Below are positions 28,302-35,845 of a stretch of 36,621 nt of DNA, one piece after another. Position 1 is the first letter of the stretch; each line of letters starts with the position of its first letter. This stretch comes from Kocuria sp. (lineage in GTDB: Bacteria; Actinomycetota; Actinomycetes; Actinomycetales; Micrococcaceae). Under the pieces are notes generated by a model. That model made no database searches. It was not told the DNA's origin and was given only the letters and a program-made list of their open reading frames with translations. The stretch is from the NCBI RefSeq assembly GCF_030530945.1, contig NZ_JAUMTZ010000011.1:18720-55340 (forward strand). Direction: 5' to 3'. Made by a program: the position numbers and the translations under genes.

Positions 28302-28427
28302 GGAGAACCTTTCGTTGGACACGTCTTCGGGTGCGTACCACGTGAGTGGCCAACACACCTATGACCCTGTCAAGCCCCCGCGCGAGACGTGCTCGCCCAC
28401 CGGGACTCTGAGGGTCCTGCACTCGTC

Positions 28428-28454
28428 AACACCGGCCCTTCCGGAATTGTTCCC
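28428..28454 (-). promoter_or_regulatory. Candidate sigma-R/SigH-type promoter of sigA
   Basis: GGGAAC (28449-28454), an 18-base spacer, then GTT (28428-28430) on the minus strand. This matches the GGAA-N18/19-GTT pattern of the thiol-stress ECF sigma factors SigR (Streptomyces) and SigH (mycobacteria). The leader to the sigA start would be about 120 bases. In Streptomyces coelicolor one hrdB promoter is reported to be SigR-dependent, so the placement makes sense. Motif match only. Confidence 0.4.
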
Positions 28455-28510
28455 GGCGGCTCCGTGCCCTTGCCCTCCCCTGCCGCCCCGTCTCCGTGTC
28501 CGCTGCGCCG

Positions 28511-28522
28511 GACGACGCCGCC
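28511..28522 (+). repeat. GACGACGCCGCC element, sigA upstream region
   Basis: Copy in the gap between sigA and the DUF4192 gene, preceded by GCGCCG and followed about 30 bases later by GCGCACCGG. Same strand as the other three non-standard copies. Confidence 0.4.
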
Positions 28523-28632
28523 GCAGGAGCTCCCGTGCCCACGGCTCCGTGCGCACCGGGGCTGTTCCGTGCCGTGGTTGTTCCGCACCAGAGCTGCTCC
28601 GCTCAGGCCGTCGTCCGTCCCGTGTCCCGCTC

Positions 28633-29946
28633 TCAGTCGACCGCTCCCCGGCTCCAGGCGTGGCGCCCTGGCCACGAGGTGCGGGGGTCCGCGCACCACC
28701 ACGGTGCCGCCTGACCGGCCAGCCGCCGCCGGACGTCGCCGGCCGCGCTGCGTCCGCGCGGGGCGGACCGGGAGGATTCCGTGCCGGCGTCCAGCAGCCC
28801 GGCGGCGGTGCGGGAGCGTCCCCGGTACTGCTCGAGCTGAGCGAGCACGGCCACCACCGCGGCGGACGCGCCCCGCGCCGCCGCGGATTCCCCCTCGGAT
28901 GCGGGCTCACCGGCCACGAGCAGGCCATCGAGGACCTGGAGCACGCGGTAGGCGCTGTCGAGGGTGTCCCAGTGGGGCGGACCGTCCCACTCCCCCGAGA
29001 CCGCCGTGAGACAGCGCAGCGCCTCTTCCACGGCTCCGGCCGGGGTCTCGGGCGCCGTGGCGCGCCCGACCCTCAGCCGTGACACCGCCGCCCGCAGGCC
29101 GGTGAGCGCCGCACCAGCGCGCTCGGTGCTCCCGGTGAGCCAGGCGTAGAGCAGGGCGTCCCGGGTGGCGTCGTCCAGCAGCGCGTCCAGCAGGGTGCGC
29201 AGCTCGGGGACGGGGGTGTCCAGCACTGCGGCCACCCAGTGCTCCCTGTCAGAGGCCACCCGCTCGACCGCGCGCCACCACGCCGCGAGCGCAGCCGGGG
29301 GTCCCGTCGGCGCGAGCGACCCCGGCGCCACCGCGGCACCCGCAGTGTGGTGGGCATCCGCTGGCGCCCCGGTGCGCGGCTCCCCACCGGAGCGGTTCAG
29401 GGCCCGCAGCAGCTCGTGGCCCCGGGCGCGCAGGCGCTCGCACCACGCGGGGTCCTCGCGCAGTGCCACGGGCTCCAGCGCGCTTCCCAGTGCCACCAGC
29501 TGGGCGCTGACGGCGCTGTCACGGATGAGCTGCACGGGCATCGGACGTGACGGTTCGGCGTGGTCCCACCAGTGGGCGGGCCCCACCACCAGGATCCGCA
29601 GGACCTCCAGCCCCAGGTGCTCCAGGACGCTCTGCCACGCCCGGGGCGCGCGCAGGTCGCAGGTGTGGCCGCGGGCCGGTTCCCGGTCCGAGTAGACCAC
29701 CACGACCGCCTCCCCGCAGTGGGGCACGCGCAGCAGCACGTCCAGCAGCTCGTCCCCCAGGACGGACAGGTCGGCCCCAGGACCCGGGGTGTCCATGCTC
29801 AGGCACAGCGCCCGGCCCTCGGGTGCCGGGAGGAACAGCACGGAGGCATTGCGGGGCTCGTGGCCCAGCTGGTGCGGGACCAGGGCCAGCAGGTCCTCGG
29901 CGCGGCGGATCTGGAGGGTCGGGCGGGAATCCGGTGTCACGGTCAT
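28633..29946 (-). CDS. DUF4192 protein
   Basis: Uncharacterised actinobacterial family, 437 residues. The N-terminal domain includes RRAEDLLALVPHQLGHEP, SVLFLPAPEG, a VVVVYSD strand and LVVGPAHWWDH. The C-terminal half is helical and Ala/Leu/Arg-rich, with DALLYAWLTGSTERAGAAL and HWDTLDSAYRVLQVLDGLLVAGEP, and ends in a Trp-rich tail. No membrane segment, signal peptide or catalytic motif was recognised. ATG 29946 gives the family-like start TVTPDSRPTLQIR; ribosome-binding sequence (GTGGGGGC) is weak. Lies upstream of sigA on the same strand. Confidence 0.82.
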   Translation of the reverse strand: MTVTPDSRPTLQIRRAEDLLALVPHQLGHEPRNASVLFLPAPEGRALCLSMDTPGPGADLSVLGDELLDVLLRVPHCGEAVVVVYSDREPARGHTCDLRAPRAWQSVLEHLGLEVLRILVVGPAHWWDHAEPSRPMPVQLIRDSAVSAQLVALGSALEPVALREDPAWCERLRARGHELLRALNRSGGEPRTGAPADAHHTAGAAVAPGSLAPTGPPAALAAWWRAVERVASDREHWVAAVLDTPVPELRTLLDALLDDATRDALLYAWLTGSTERAGAALTGLRAAVSRLRVGRATAPETPAGAVEEALRCLTAVSGEWDGPPHWDTLDSAYRVLQVLDGLLVAGEPASEGESAAARGASAAVVAVLAQLEQYRGRSRTAAGLLDAGTESSRSAPRGRSAAGDVRRRLAGQAAPWWCADPRTSWPGRHAWSRGAVD

Positions 29947-30001
29947 GCCCCCACGCTGACCGGTCCGGGCCCGCCGGTGCACTGCCGGTCCCGGCACCTG
30001 G

Positions 30002-30013
30002 GACGACGCCGCC
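30002..30013 (+). repeat. GACGACGCCGCC element, MFS/DUF4192 gap
   Basis: Copy in the 211-base gap between the DUF4192 and MFS genes. Shares GGGACGACGCCGCCCG with the copy at 3255 and is followed 8 bases later by GCGCACC. Confidence 0.4.
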
Positions 30014-30157
30014 CGGCCGGACCGCGCACCCCCTCCTGTGCAGGGCGCTCGCCGCGGTCCTCACCGCGGCCGCCGGGGCAGAGACGTGCGGGGAGCAGGG
30101 CGTGCGGGGCGAGGATCCCGCGCCACGCCAGGGCCCGGGGGCGGCGTCGCCGGGGGC

Positions 30158-31453
30158 CTAGACCGAGTCGGCCCCGTGGGCACGGCGCACCTTGGCCGTG
30201 CAGACGAGGATGGCCGTGGTGCCCAGCAGGGCCACGAGACCCTGGGCTGCGATCGCGGGACGGAACGCCGCGGCGTCGTACAGGGTGGTGGAGATGCCCG
30301 CGCCGTAGCGCAGGTCCAGCACGAGTCCGGTCACGTAGATGGCCAGCAGGGACGCCGCGAAGCCGCCCACGTTCGCCAGGCCAGTGGCGGTCCCGCCGCG
30401 GCGCGGCGGGTTGAAGGTGCGCACCACGTCGAAGGCGATCATCGAGGCGGGCAGGGACAGCGCGATCAGGCACACGGCCACGTACACGAGTACGACCGGG
30501 GCACGCCCGGGCCACAGCAGCAGCACCGCCCACCCGGACCAGCTCACCAGGCAGCACGTGAGCACCAGCCGCGAGCGGCGGCGCGCGAAGCGGGCGCTGA
30601 GCTTGCCCACCAGCGGGGCCACGGCCACGTTGAAGACCACGTAGACGGTCATCACGGCGGACGCCCGCGTGGGGTCCATGCCCTGGGCGTTCTGCAGGTA
30701 GGGGTAGGCCCACATGAGCGCGAAGGTGTTGCCGGAGAACTGCACGGTGAAGTGGATCCAGAACCCCAGCCGTGTGCCGGGCTCCCGGAGGGACTCCCCC
30801 ATGGACTTGCGGATGGAGGAGAGCGAGATGCTGTCGGCGAGGTCGTGCACCCCGGGCGGGTGGTTGCGCAGCAGCACGGCGGAGAGCACGGCGGCCAGGA
30901 CCGCGATGCCCGCCATGAGCAGGAAGGAGGGCACCCACCCCGCCGCGTGCAGCAGCGCGGCGAAGGGGATCACGGAGAAGAGCTGACCCAGGTTGCCGGT
31001 CATCCCCACCACCTGGGAGAGCATGGGGACCCTCAGGGGGGAGAACCACACCGGCAGCAGGCGCATCACGCACACGAACGTGGCGGCGTCCCCGGCGCCC
31101 ACCAGGATCCGGCCCACCACGCCCGCGCCAACGGACTGTGCGGCGGCGAGCTGCAGCTGCCCGGCCGCCATGGCCACCGCGCCGGCGGCGATGAGCACCC
31201 GCGGGCCGAAGCGGTCCACCAGCACGCCCACGGGCACCTGGAGCACGGCGTAGACCAGCACCTGCATCATGGAGAACAGGGACAGCCCCGAGGCGGCCGT
31301 CTGGAAGCGGTCCGCGGCCTCCACGGACGCCACTCCGAAGCTGGTGCGCTGGGCCACGGCGGAGAAGTACGCGAACACCCCCACCCCCAGGATCAGCCAC
31401 GCCGTGGGCGAGTCCTTGTACCGGGAGGGTGGGGGTGTGACCGGATCGGGCAT
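30158..31453 (-). CDS. MFS transporter
   Basis: A 431-residue major facilitator with about 12 membrane helices. It opens SPTAWLILGVGVFAYFSAVAQRTSFGVAS. The loop between helices 2 and 3 carries VLVDRFGPRVL, the MFS motif A form. GRILVGAGDAATFVCVMRLLPVWF resembles the nitrate/organophosphate-type MFS signature in helices 4-5. The second half has the matching GKLSARFARRRSRL and GTATGLANVGGFAAS motifs. The substrate is not evident. ATG 31453 follows GGAGG at 9 bases. It starts 64 bases after the PAC2 gene and is likely its co-transcribed partner. Confidence 0.9.
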   Translation of the reverse strand: MPDPVTPPPSRYKDSPTAWLILGVGVFAYFSAVAQRTSFGVASVEAADRFQTAASGLSLFSMMQVLVYAVLQVPVGVLVDRFGPRVLIAAGAVAMAAGQLQLAAAQSVGAGVVGRILVGAGDAATFVCVMRLLPVWFSPLRVPMLSQVVGMTGNLGQLFSVIPFAALLHAAGWVPSFLLMAGIAVLAAVLSAVLLRNHPPGVHDLADSISLSSIRKSMGESLREPGTRLGFWIHFTVQFSGNTFALMWAYPYLQNAQGMDPTRASAVMTVYVVFNVAVAPLVGKLSARFARRRSRLVLTCCLVSWSGWAVLLLWPGRAPVVLVYVAVCLIALSLPASMIAFDVVRTFNPPRRGGTATGLANVGGFAASLLAIYVTGLVLDLRYGAGISTTLYDAAAFRPAIAAQGLVALLGTTAILVCTAKVRRAHGADSV

Positions 31454-31517
31454 TCTGCAGGGCCTCCTGCGGGGGTTGTGTCTGGGATGACCCGCGGGAG
31501 CGTGGGATCCCGGGGTC

Positions 31518-32447
31518 CTAGTGCTGGTGGCCTTCCGGGTCCTCCTGGGCCGCGAGGAACGCCTCGGCGGCCGCGCCGAGGTCGTCGGCGTCGGGCAGGT
31601 CGGCGTCGTCCGGCCCGGCCAGGATGGAGCGGCGGGCGGACGCGTCCACCACGTCATCGTATCGCCGTTCCATGTTCTCGATGACGGACTGCACCTCGGC
31701 GGAGGCGCTGGCCTGCTCGTCGATCTGGCGGATCACGTCCCGGGAGGCCTCGCGCAGCTCGTCCGTGGGCAGGGTCCGCCCCGTCACCGCACTGAGGTGC
31801 TCCAGGGCGGCCACCGCGGCCTGCGGGAGGTAGGACTCCGCGAGGTACTGCGGCACGTGCACCGACAGCCCCACGTGGTCGATCCCACCCTCCTGCAGGC
31901 GCAGCTCCAGCAGGTGGGAGGCGGAGGCGCTGACCTCGAACGTGGGCCGCCCGCCCTCCCGGCGCGGCAGCAGGTCCGCCCGCGGGCCGTGGGCGGTGAC
32001 CAGGACCGGACGGGTGTGGGGCACGGGCATGGGAATCCCTCCCACCAGGGCCACCAGGCTGACCCGCAGCCGCTGGGCGAGGCCCACCACGGCGGAGGCG
32101 AAGCGCTCCCACTGGGTGTCCGGCTCGGGTCCGGTGAGCAGCAGGAAGTGCCGGTCCAGCCCGTCCGTGACCACGTGCAGGTTCAGCTCCGGGGCCTCCC
32201 ACTCCTCGAAGTGGTCCTCCGCGAACGTCACGTGGGGGCGGCGGGAGCGGTAGTCGTAGAGCTGGTCCAGGTCGAAGCGCGCCACCGTCTCGCTGGGCAT
32301 GGAGTCCAGGATGACGGCCTCGATCTGACCCGCCAGGTGGCCGGCCTCCACGTACCCGGACAGCGCCACGATCATGGGCAGCCCGCGCAGCCTGTCGTCG
32401 CCCAGCAGGGCGGGGTTGCCCACGTACAGGGCGGTGGGATCCAGCAC
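31518..32447 (-). CDS. PAC2-family (proteasome assembly chaperone-like) protein
   Basis: A 309-residue member of the PAC2/ATP-grasp-associated family. The core contains PMIVALSGYVEAGHLAGQ, VARFDLDQLYDYRSRRP, FLLLTGPEPDTQWERF and VALVGGIPMPVPHTRP. The C terminus is helical and charged (ENMERRYDDVVDASARR) with a disordered acidic end. Members occur widely in actinobacteria, with or without a proteasome; their role is unsettled. GTG 32447 was chosen for the strong GAGGAGGAG just upstream. Divergent from pepA with a 217-base gap that contains the perfect palindrome GTCCCCGGGGAC (32521-32532). Confidence 0.88.
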   Translation of the reverse strand: MLDPTALYVGNPALLGDDRLRGLPMIVALSGYVEAGHLAGQIEAVILDSMPSETVARFDLDQLYDYRSRRPHVTFAEDHFEEWEAPELNLHVVTDGLDRHFLLLTGPEPDTQWERFASAVVGLAQRLRVSLVALVGGIPMPVPHTRPVLVTAHGPRADLLPRREGGRPTFEVSASASHLLELRLQEGGIDHVGLSVHVPQYLAESYLPQAAVAALEHLSAVTGRTLPTDELREASRDVIRQIDEQASASAEVQSVIENMERRYDDVVDASARRSILAGPDDADLPDADDLGAAAEAFLAAQEDPEGHQH

Positions 32448-32568
32448 TTCTCCTCCTCGTGGACGCGCGGGGTGACGCGCCACCCGCTCACGGGCGCGCG
32501 TGCGTCGTGAGAGGTGCAACGTCCCCGGGGACACCGCCTATTCCCCACCGGGGCCCCGGGGTCGTGAC

Positions 32569-32574
32569 TAGGAT
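32569..32574 (+). promoter_or_regulatory. Candidate -10 box of pepA
   Basis: TAGGAT in the divergent PAC2/pepA gap, giving a leader of about 84 bases. No clear -35. Confidence 0.35.
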
Positions 32575-32664
32575 CGGTGTCACACCGGCGCCCCGCGCCC
32601 GGGCCGCGGCCACCCGCACCACGGCGCCACGCGAGCTCCCTCCCACCCGTGAAAGGACACCGCA

Positions 32665-34191
32665 GTGACCACAGTCCAAGAGATCCTCTCCACCCACGAG
32701 GTCCGCCTCGACACCACCACCAAGCCCCTGGGCGAGTCCGCCACGGACGCCCTGGTGCTCGGCGTCTCCCACGACGGCGCGCTCGCGGTGCCGGCCGACG
32801 CCAAGGCGGGTGTGCGGCGTCGGCTGGAGGCCTTCGCCCAGCGCGCGCACGTCAGCGGCGCGCTCGACAGCGTGACCGTGGCCCCGGCCCCGGAGGACGT
32901 CCGCGCCTCCCTCGTGGTGTTCACCGGCCTGGGACGCGGCGAGGGCGAGGAGCGGGAGGAGAACCTGCGCCGCGCCGCAGGAGCCGCGGCCCGCCGTCTC
33001 CAGGGCACCGCGGCGTCCGCCACCGTGGCCCTGCCCGTCACCAGCGCGCGGGACGTGCAGGCCGTGGCAGAGGGCGTGGGCATGGGTGCGTTCGAGTACA
33101 CCGCGCAGAAGGCCCGCACCGCCTCGCAGGACACGCGTCCGCTGGCGGCTGCCACCGTGTGCGTGCCCAGGGCGCTCGCCAAGGAGGCCGCGGCCGCCGT
33201 GTCCCGGGCCGCCCACGTGGCCCGGGCCGTGCGCCTGACGCGCACCCTCGTGGACCTCTCCCCGGACACTGCCACCCCCGAGTTCGTGGCGGAGCTCGCC
33301 ACCGCGGCCGCCAAGGGCACCAAGGTCAAGGTGGAGGTGCTCGCGGAGAAGGAGCTCACCCGCGGCTCCTACGGCGGTCTGCTGGGCGTGGGCCAGGGCT
33401 CGGTGAACGGCCCCCGGCTCGTGAAGCTGCGCTGGTCCCCCGCGCGCGCCGCGAAGCACGTGGCCCTCGTGGGCAAGGGCATCACGTTCGACTCCGGCGG
33501 GCTCTCCCTCAAGCCCCCGGCCTCGATGATGACCATGAAGTCGGACATGGCCGGCGCCGCCGCCGTCCTGAGCACGGTCCTCGCGGCCGCGGCCCTCGAG
33601 CTGCCCGTGGCCGTGACCGGCTGGCTGTGCCTGGCGGAGAACCTGCCCTCCGGCTCCGCGACCCGCCCCGGGGACGTCCTCACCATGCACAGCGGGCACA
33701 CGGTCGAGGTGCTCAACACCGACGCCGAGGGCCGCCTGGTGCTCGCGGACGGCCTGTGGGCCGCCGGCCAGGAGGACCCGGACCTGCTGGTGGACATCGC
33801 CACGCTCACCGGCGCACAGATGGCCGCCCTCGGTGTGCGCACCGCGGGCGTGATGGGCGACGACGCCGCCCGGGGCCTCGTGCTCGACGCCGCCGCGGCC
33901 GCGGGCGAACCCGCGTGGCCCATGCCCCTGCCCGAGCACCTGCGGCCCTCGCTGGACTCCTTCGTGGCGGACCTGAAGAACATGGGGGACAAGCACGGCG
34001 GAATGCTCGTGGCCGGGCTGTTCCTGCGCGAGTTCGTCCCCGAGCACAGCGGCCGCCGCGTGCCGTGGGCCCACATCGACATCGCCGGGCCCTCCTTCAA
34101 CGAGGGCCAGCCGTGGGGCTACACCCCCAGGGAGGGGACCGGCTTCGGGGTGCGCACCATGCTCGCCCTCGCCGCCGCCCAGGGGAAGTAG
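32665..34191 (+). CDS. pepA: Leucyl aminopeptidase (M17 family)
   Basis: Cytosolic di-metal aminopeptidase that removes N-terminal residues from peptides; 508 residues, the usual size. The N-terminal domain (to about 180) is variable. The catalytic domain shows GKGITFDSGGLSLK and MKSDMAGAAAV (metal and active-site Lys/Asp residues), the family signature NTDAEGRLVLAD, and DIATLTGAQMAALG. The C terminus has PWAHIDIAGP and EGTGFGVRT. GTG 32665 follows AAAGGA at 7 bases. Followed by a strong terminator and then lpdA. The placement next to lpdA/sucB is typical of Micrococcaceae. Confidence 0.96.
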   Translation: MTTVQEILSTHEVRLDTTTKPLGESATDALVLGVSHDGALAVPADAKAGVRRRLEAFAQRAHVSGALDSVTVAPAPEDVRASLVVFTGLGRGEGEEREENLRRAAGAAARRLQGTAASATVALPVTSARDVQAVAEGVGMGAFEYTAQKARTASQDTRPLAAATVCVPRALAKEAAAAVSRAAHVARAVRLTRTLVDLSPDTATPEFVAELATAAAKGTKVKVEVLAEKELTRGSYGGLLGVGQGSVNGPRLVKLRWSPARAAKHVALVGKGITFDSGGLSLKPPASMMTMKSDMAGAAAVLSTVLAAAALELPVAVTGWLCLAENLPSGSATRPGDVLTMHSGHTVEVLNTDAEGRLVLADGLWAAGQEDPDLLVDIATLTGAQMAALGVRTAGVMGDDAARGLVLDAAAAAGEPAWPMPLPEHLRPSLDSFVADLKNMGDKHGGMLVAGLFLREFVPEHSGRRVPWAHIDIAGPSFNEGQPWGYTPREGTGFGVRTMLALAAAQGK

Positions 34192-34209
34192 CACCTCCTG
34201 TGACGTGCC

Positions 34210-34261
34210 CCACGCGGGAGAGGGCCCCGGCCCGTAATGCACGGTGCCCCCTCCCGCGTGG
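34210..34261 (+). terminator. Hairpin terminator after pepA
   Basis: Ten perfect base pairs (34210-34219 with 34252-34261), continued by four more with one bulged A, and a long loop. It begins 18 bases after the pepA stop and its right arm touches the lpdA promoter box. Confidence 0.7.
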
Positions 34262-34264
34262 CGT

Positions 34265-34270
34265 TAGTCT
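34265..34270 (+). promoter_or_regulatory. Candidate -10 box of lpdA
   Basis: TAGTCT immediately after the pepA terminator; the leader would be about 85 bases. The overlapping TTGACA (34270-34275) has no -10 partner downstream. Confidence 0.35.
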
Positions 34271-34360
34271 TGACACCAGCCGTGACCGTCCTCCGCAGCC
34301 CCCGGATCGGGACTCGGGCGGACACCTCAAACCATGAACTCGAACCCCGAGGGAGCCAAC

Positions 34361-35728
34361 GTGGCCGACAACGAATACGACATCCTGGTCCTGGGCGGAG
34401 GATCCGCCGGGTACTCCGCCGCTCTGCGCGCGGTGCAGCTGGGCTTCAGCGTGGCGCTGATCGAGAAGGAGAAGCTCGGCGGCACGTGCCTGCACTGGGG
34501 CTGCATCCCCACCAAGGCGTACCTGCACTCGGCGGAGCTCGCCGAGGGTGCCCGGGAGTCGGAGAAGTACGGCATCAAGGCCACCCTGGACTCCATCGAC
34601 ATGAGCGCCGTGCGCGACTACAAGAACAAGATCGTGCAGGGCAAGTACAAGGGCCTCACCGGCCTCATGAAGATGCGCAAGGTGGACGTGGTGGCCGGCA
34701 ACGGCCGGCTCACCGGCCAGAACACCATCGACGTGGACGGCACCACCTACACCGGCAAGCACATCATCCTGGCCACCGGCTCCGTCTCCAAGACCATGGG
34801 TCTGGAGATCGGCGGTCGCGTGATGACCTCCACCGAGGCGCTGGAGATCGATTTCGTCCCCAAGTCCGCGATCGTGCTGGGCGGTGGCGTCATCGGCTGC
34901 GAGTTCGCCTCCATGTGGCGCTCCTTCGGCGTGGACGTCACCGTCATCGAGGGCCTGCCCCACCTGGTGGCCAACGAGGACCCCGCCATCATCAAGACCC
35001 TCGAGCGCGAGTTCAAGAAGCGCGGCATCAAGTCCAACCTGGGCACCTTCTTCGAGAAGGTCGAGCAGAACGACGACGGCGCCAAGGTCACCCTCGCGGA
35101 CGGCAAGGAGTTCGAGGCGGAGATCGTGCTCGTGGCCGTGGGCCGCGGACCGAACACCGCGGACATGGGCTTCGAGGAGCAGGGCATCCCCATGGACCGC
35201 GGCTTCGTGACCCCGAACGAGCGCCTGCACACCGGCGTGGGCAGCATCTACGCGATCGGCGACATCGTCCCCGGCGTGCAGCTCGCCCACCGCGGCTACC
35301 AGCAGGGCCGCTTCGTGGCCGAGGAGATCGCGGGGCTGAACCCCGTGGTCGTGCCGGACATCAACGTCCCCAAGGTCACGTTCACCGAGCCCGAGATCGC
35401 CTCCGTGGGCTACTCCCAGCCGAAGGCCGAGGAGAAGTTCGGCAAGGACAACGTGGAGACCTTCGAGTACAACCTCGCCGGCAACGGCAAGAGCTCCATC
35501 CTGGGCACCGGCGGCATCATCAAGCTTGTGCGCGAGAAAGACGGTCCCATCGTAGGCTTCCACGCGATCGGCACGCGCATCAGCGAGCAGATCGGCGAGG
35601 GCCAGCTCATGGTCAACTGGGAGGCCTACCCGGAGGACGTCGCCGCCTTCGTGCACGCGCACCCCACCCAGAACGAGGCCATCGGCGAGGCGGCCATGGC
35701 CCTCGCCGGTTCGCCCCTGCACGGCTGA
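34361..35728 (+). CDS. lpdA: Dihydrolipoyl dehydrogenase (E3)
   Basis: Flavoprotein that reoxidises the dihydrolipoyl groups of 2-oxo acid dehydrogenase complexes with NAD+; 455 residues. It has FAD-binding ILVLGGGSAG, the redox disulfide GGTCLHWGC (Cys43 and Cys48), the NAD-binding loop VLGGGVIGCEFAS, the second FAD motif YAIGDIVPG, and the C-terminal HAHPTQNEA carrying the catalytic His-Glu pair. GTG 34361 was preferred because GAGGGAG lies 5 bases before it and family members start ADNEYDILVLG-like; ATG 34334 would add nine residues without a good ribosome-binding site. Next gene is an E2 subunit, the direct partner in the complex. Confidence 0.96.
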   Translation: MADNEYDILVLGGGSAGYSAALRAVQLGFSVALIEKEKLGGTCLHWGCIPTKAYLHSAELAEGARESEKYGIKATLDSIDMSAVRDYKNKIVQGKYKGLTGLMKMRKVDVVAGNGRLTGQNTIDVDGTTYTGKHIILATGSVSKTMGLEIGGRVMTSTEALEIDFVPKSAIVLGGGVIGCEFASMWRSFGVDVTVIEGLPHLVANEDPAIIKTLEREFKKRGIKSNLGTFFEKVEQNDDGAKVTLADGKEFEAEIVLVAVGRGPNTADMGFEEQGIPMDRGFVTPNERLHTGVGSIYAIGDIVPGVQLAHRGYQQGRFVAEEIAGLNPVVVPDINVPKVTFTEPEIASVGYSQPKAEEKFGKDNVETFEYNLAGNGKSSILGTGGIIKLVREKDGPIVGFHAIGTRISEQIGEGQLMVNWEAYPEDVAAFVHAHPTQNEAIGEAAMALAGSPLHG

Positions 35729-35735
35729 GTCACCG

Positions 35736-35787
35736 CCCCGGGCGCCCGCCCTGCCTGGCGGGCACCCGGGGCACCTTCCCGGTGCCC
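35736..35787 (+). terminator. Hairpin(s) between lpdA and sucB
   Basis: A 15-position stem with one mismatch (35736-35750 with 35757-35771, 6-base loop), partly overlapping a second 7-pair stem (35769-35775 with 35781-35787). No T-tract directly after. It should reduce read-through from lpdA into sucB. Confidence 0.7.
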
Positions 35788-35814
35788 AAGCCGCCCGGGT
35801 CCGCAGAACACTTT

Positions 35815-35820
35815 TACGAT
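35815..35820 (+). promoter_or_regulatory. Candidate -10 box of sucB
   Basis: TACGAT within an AT-rich patch that stands out from its surroundings, 25 bases before the sucB start. It suggests an independent promoter after the lpdA hairpin. No clear -35. Confidence 0.4.
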
Positions 35821-35845
35821 CTTTTAGAGAGGGACGGACAAGACA

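Larger units (their letters stand above)
28302..28632. other. sigA upstream region
   Basis: 331 bases without a convincing gene on either strand. It holds the sigA leader, a candidate sigma-R-type promoter (28428-28454), an isolated TTGACA on the minus strand (28368-28373) with no -10 partner at normal spacing, and one GACGACGCCGCC copy. The DUF4192 gene upstream reads toward sigA and no strong terminator was seen between them. Confidence 0.5.

Noticed and set aside
28368..28373. TTGACA upstream of sigA as a housekeeping promoter
   Set aside because: At 16-18 base spacing the downstream hexamers are GGCCAC, GCCACT and CCACTC, none fitting TANNNT.
28302..28632. Small genes in the sigA upstream gap
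   Set aside because: Open frames on both strands are Pro/Arg/Ser-rich shadows without ribosome-binding sites or recognisable sequence.
34270..34275. TTGACA upstream of lpdA
   Set aside because: No -10 at 16-18 bases downstream; the overlapping TAGTCT is more credible as a -10.
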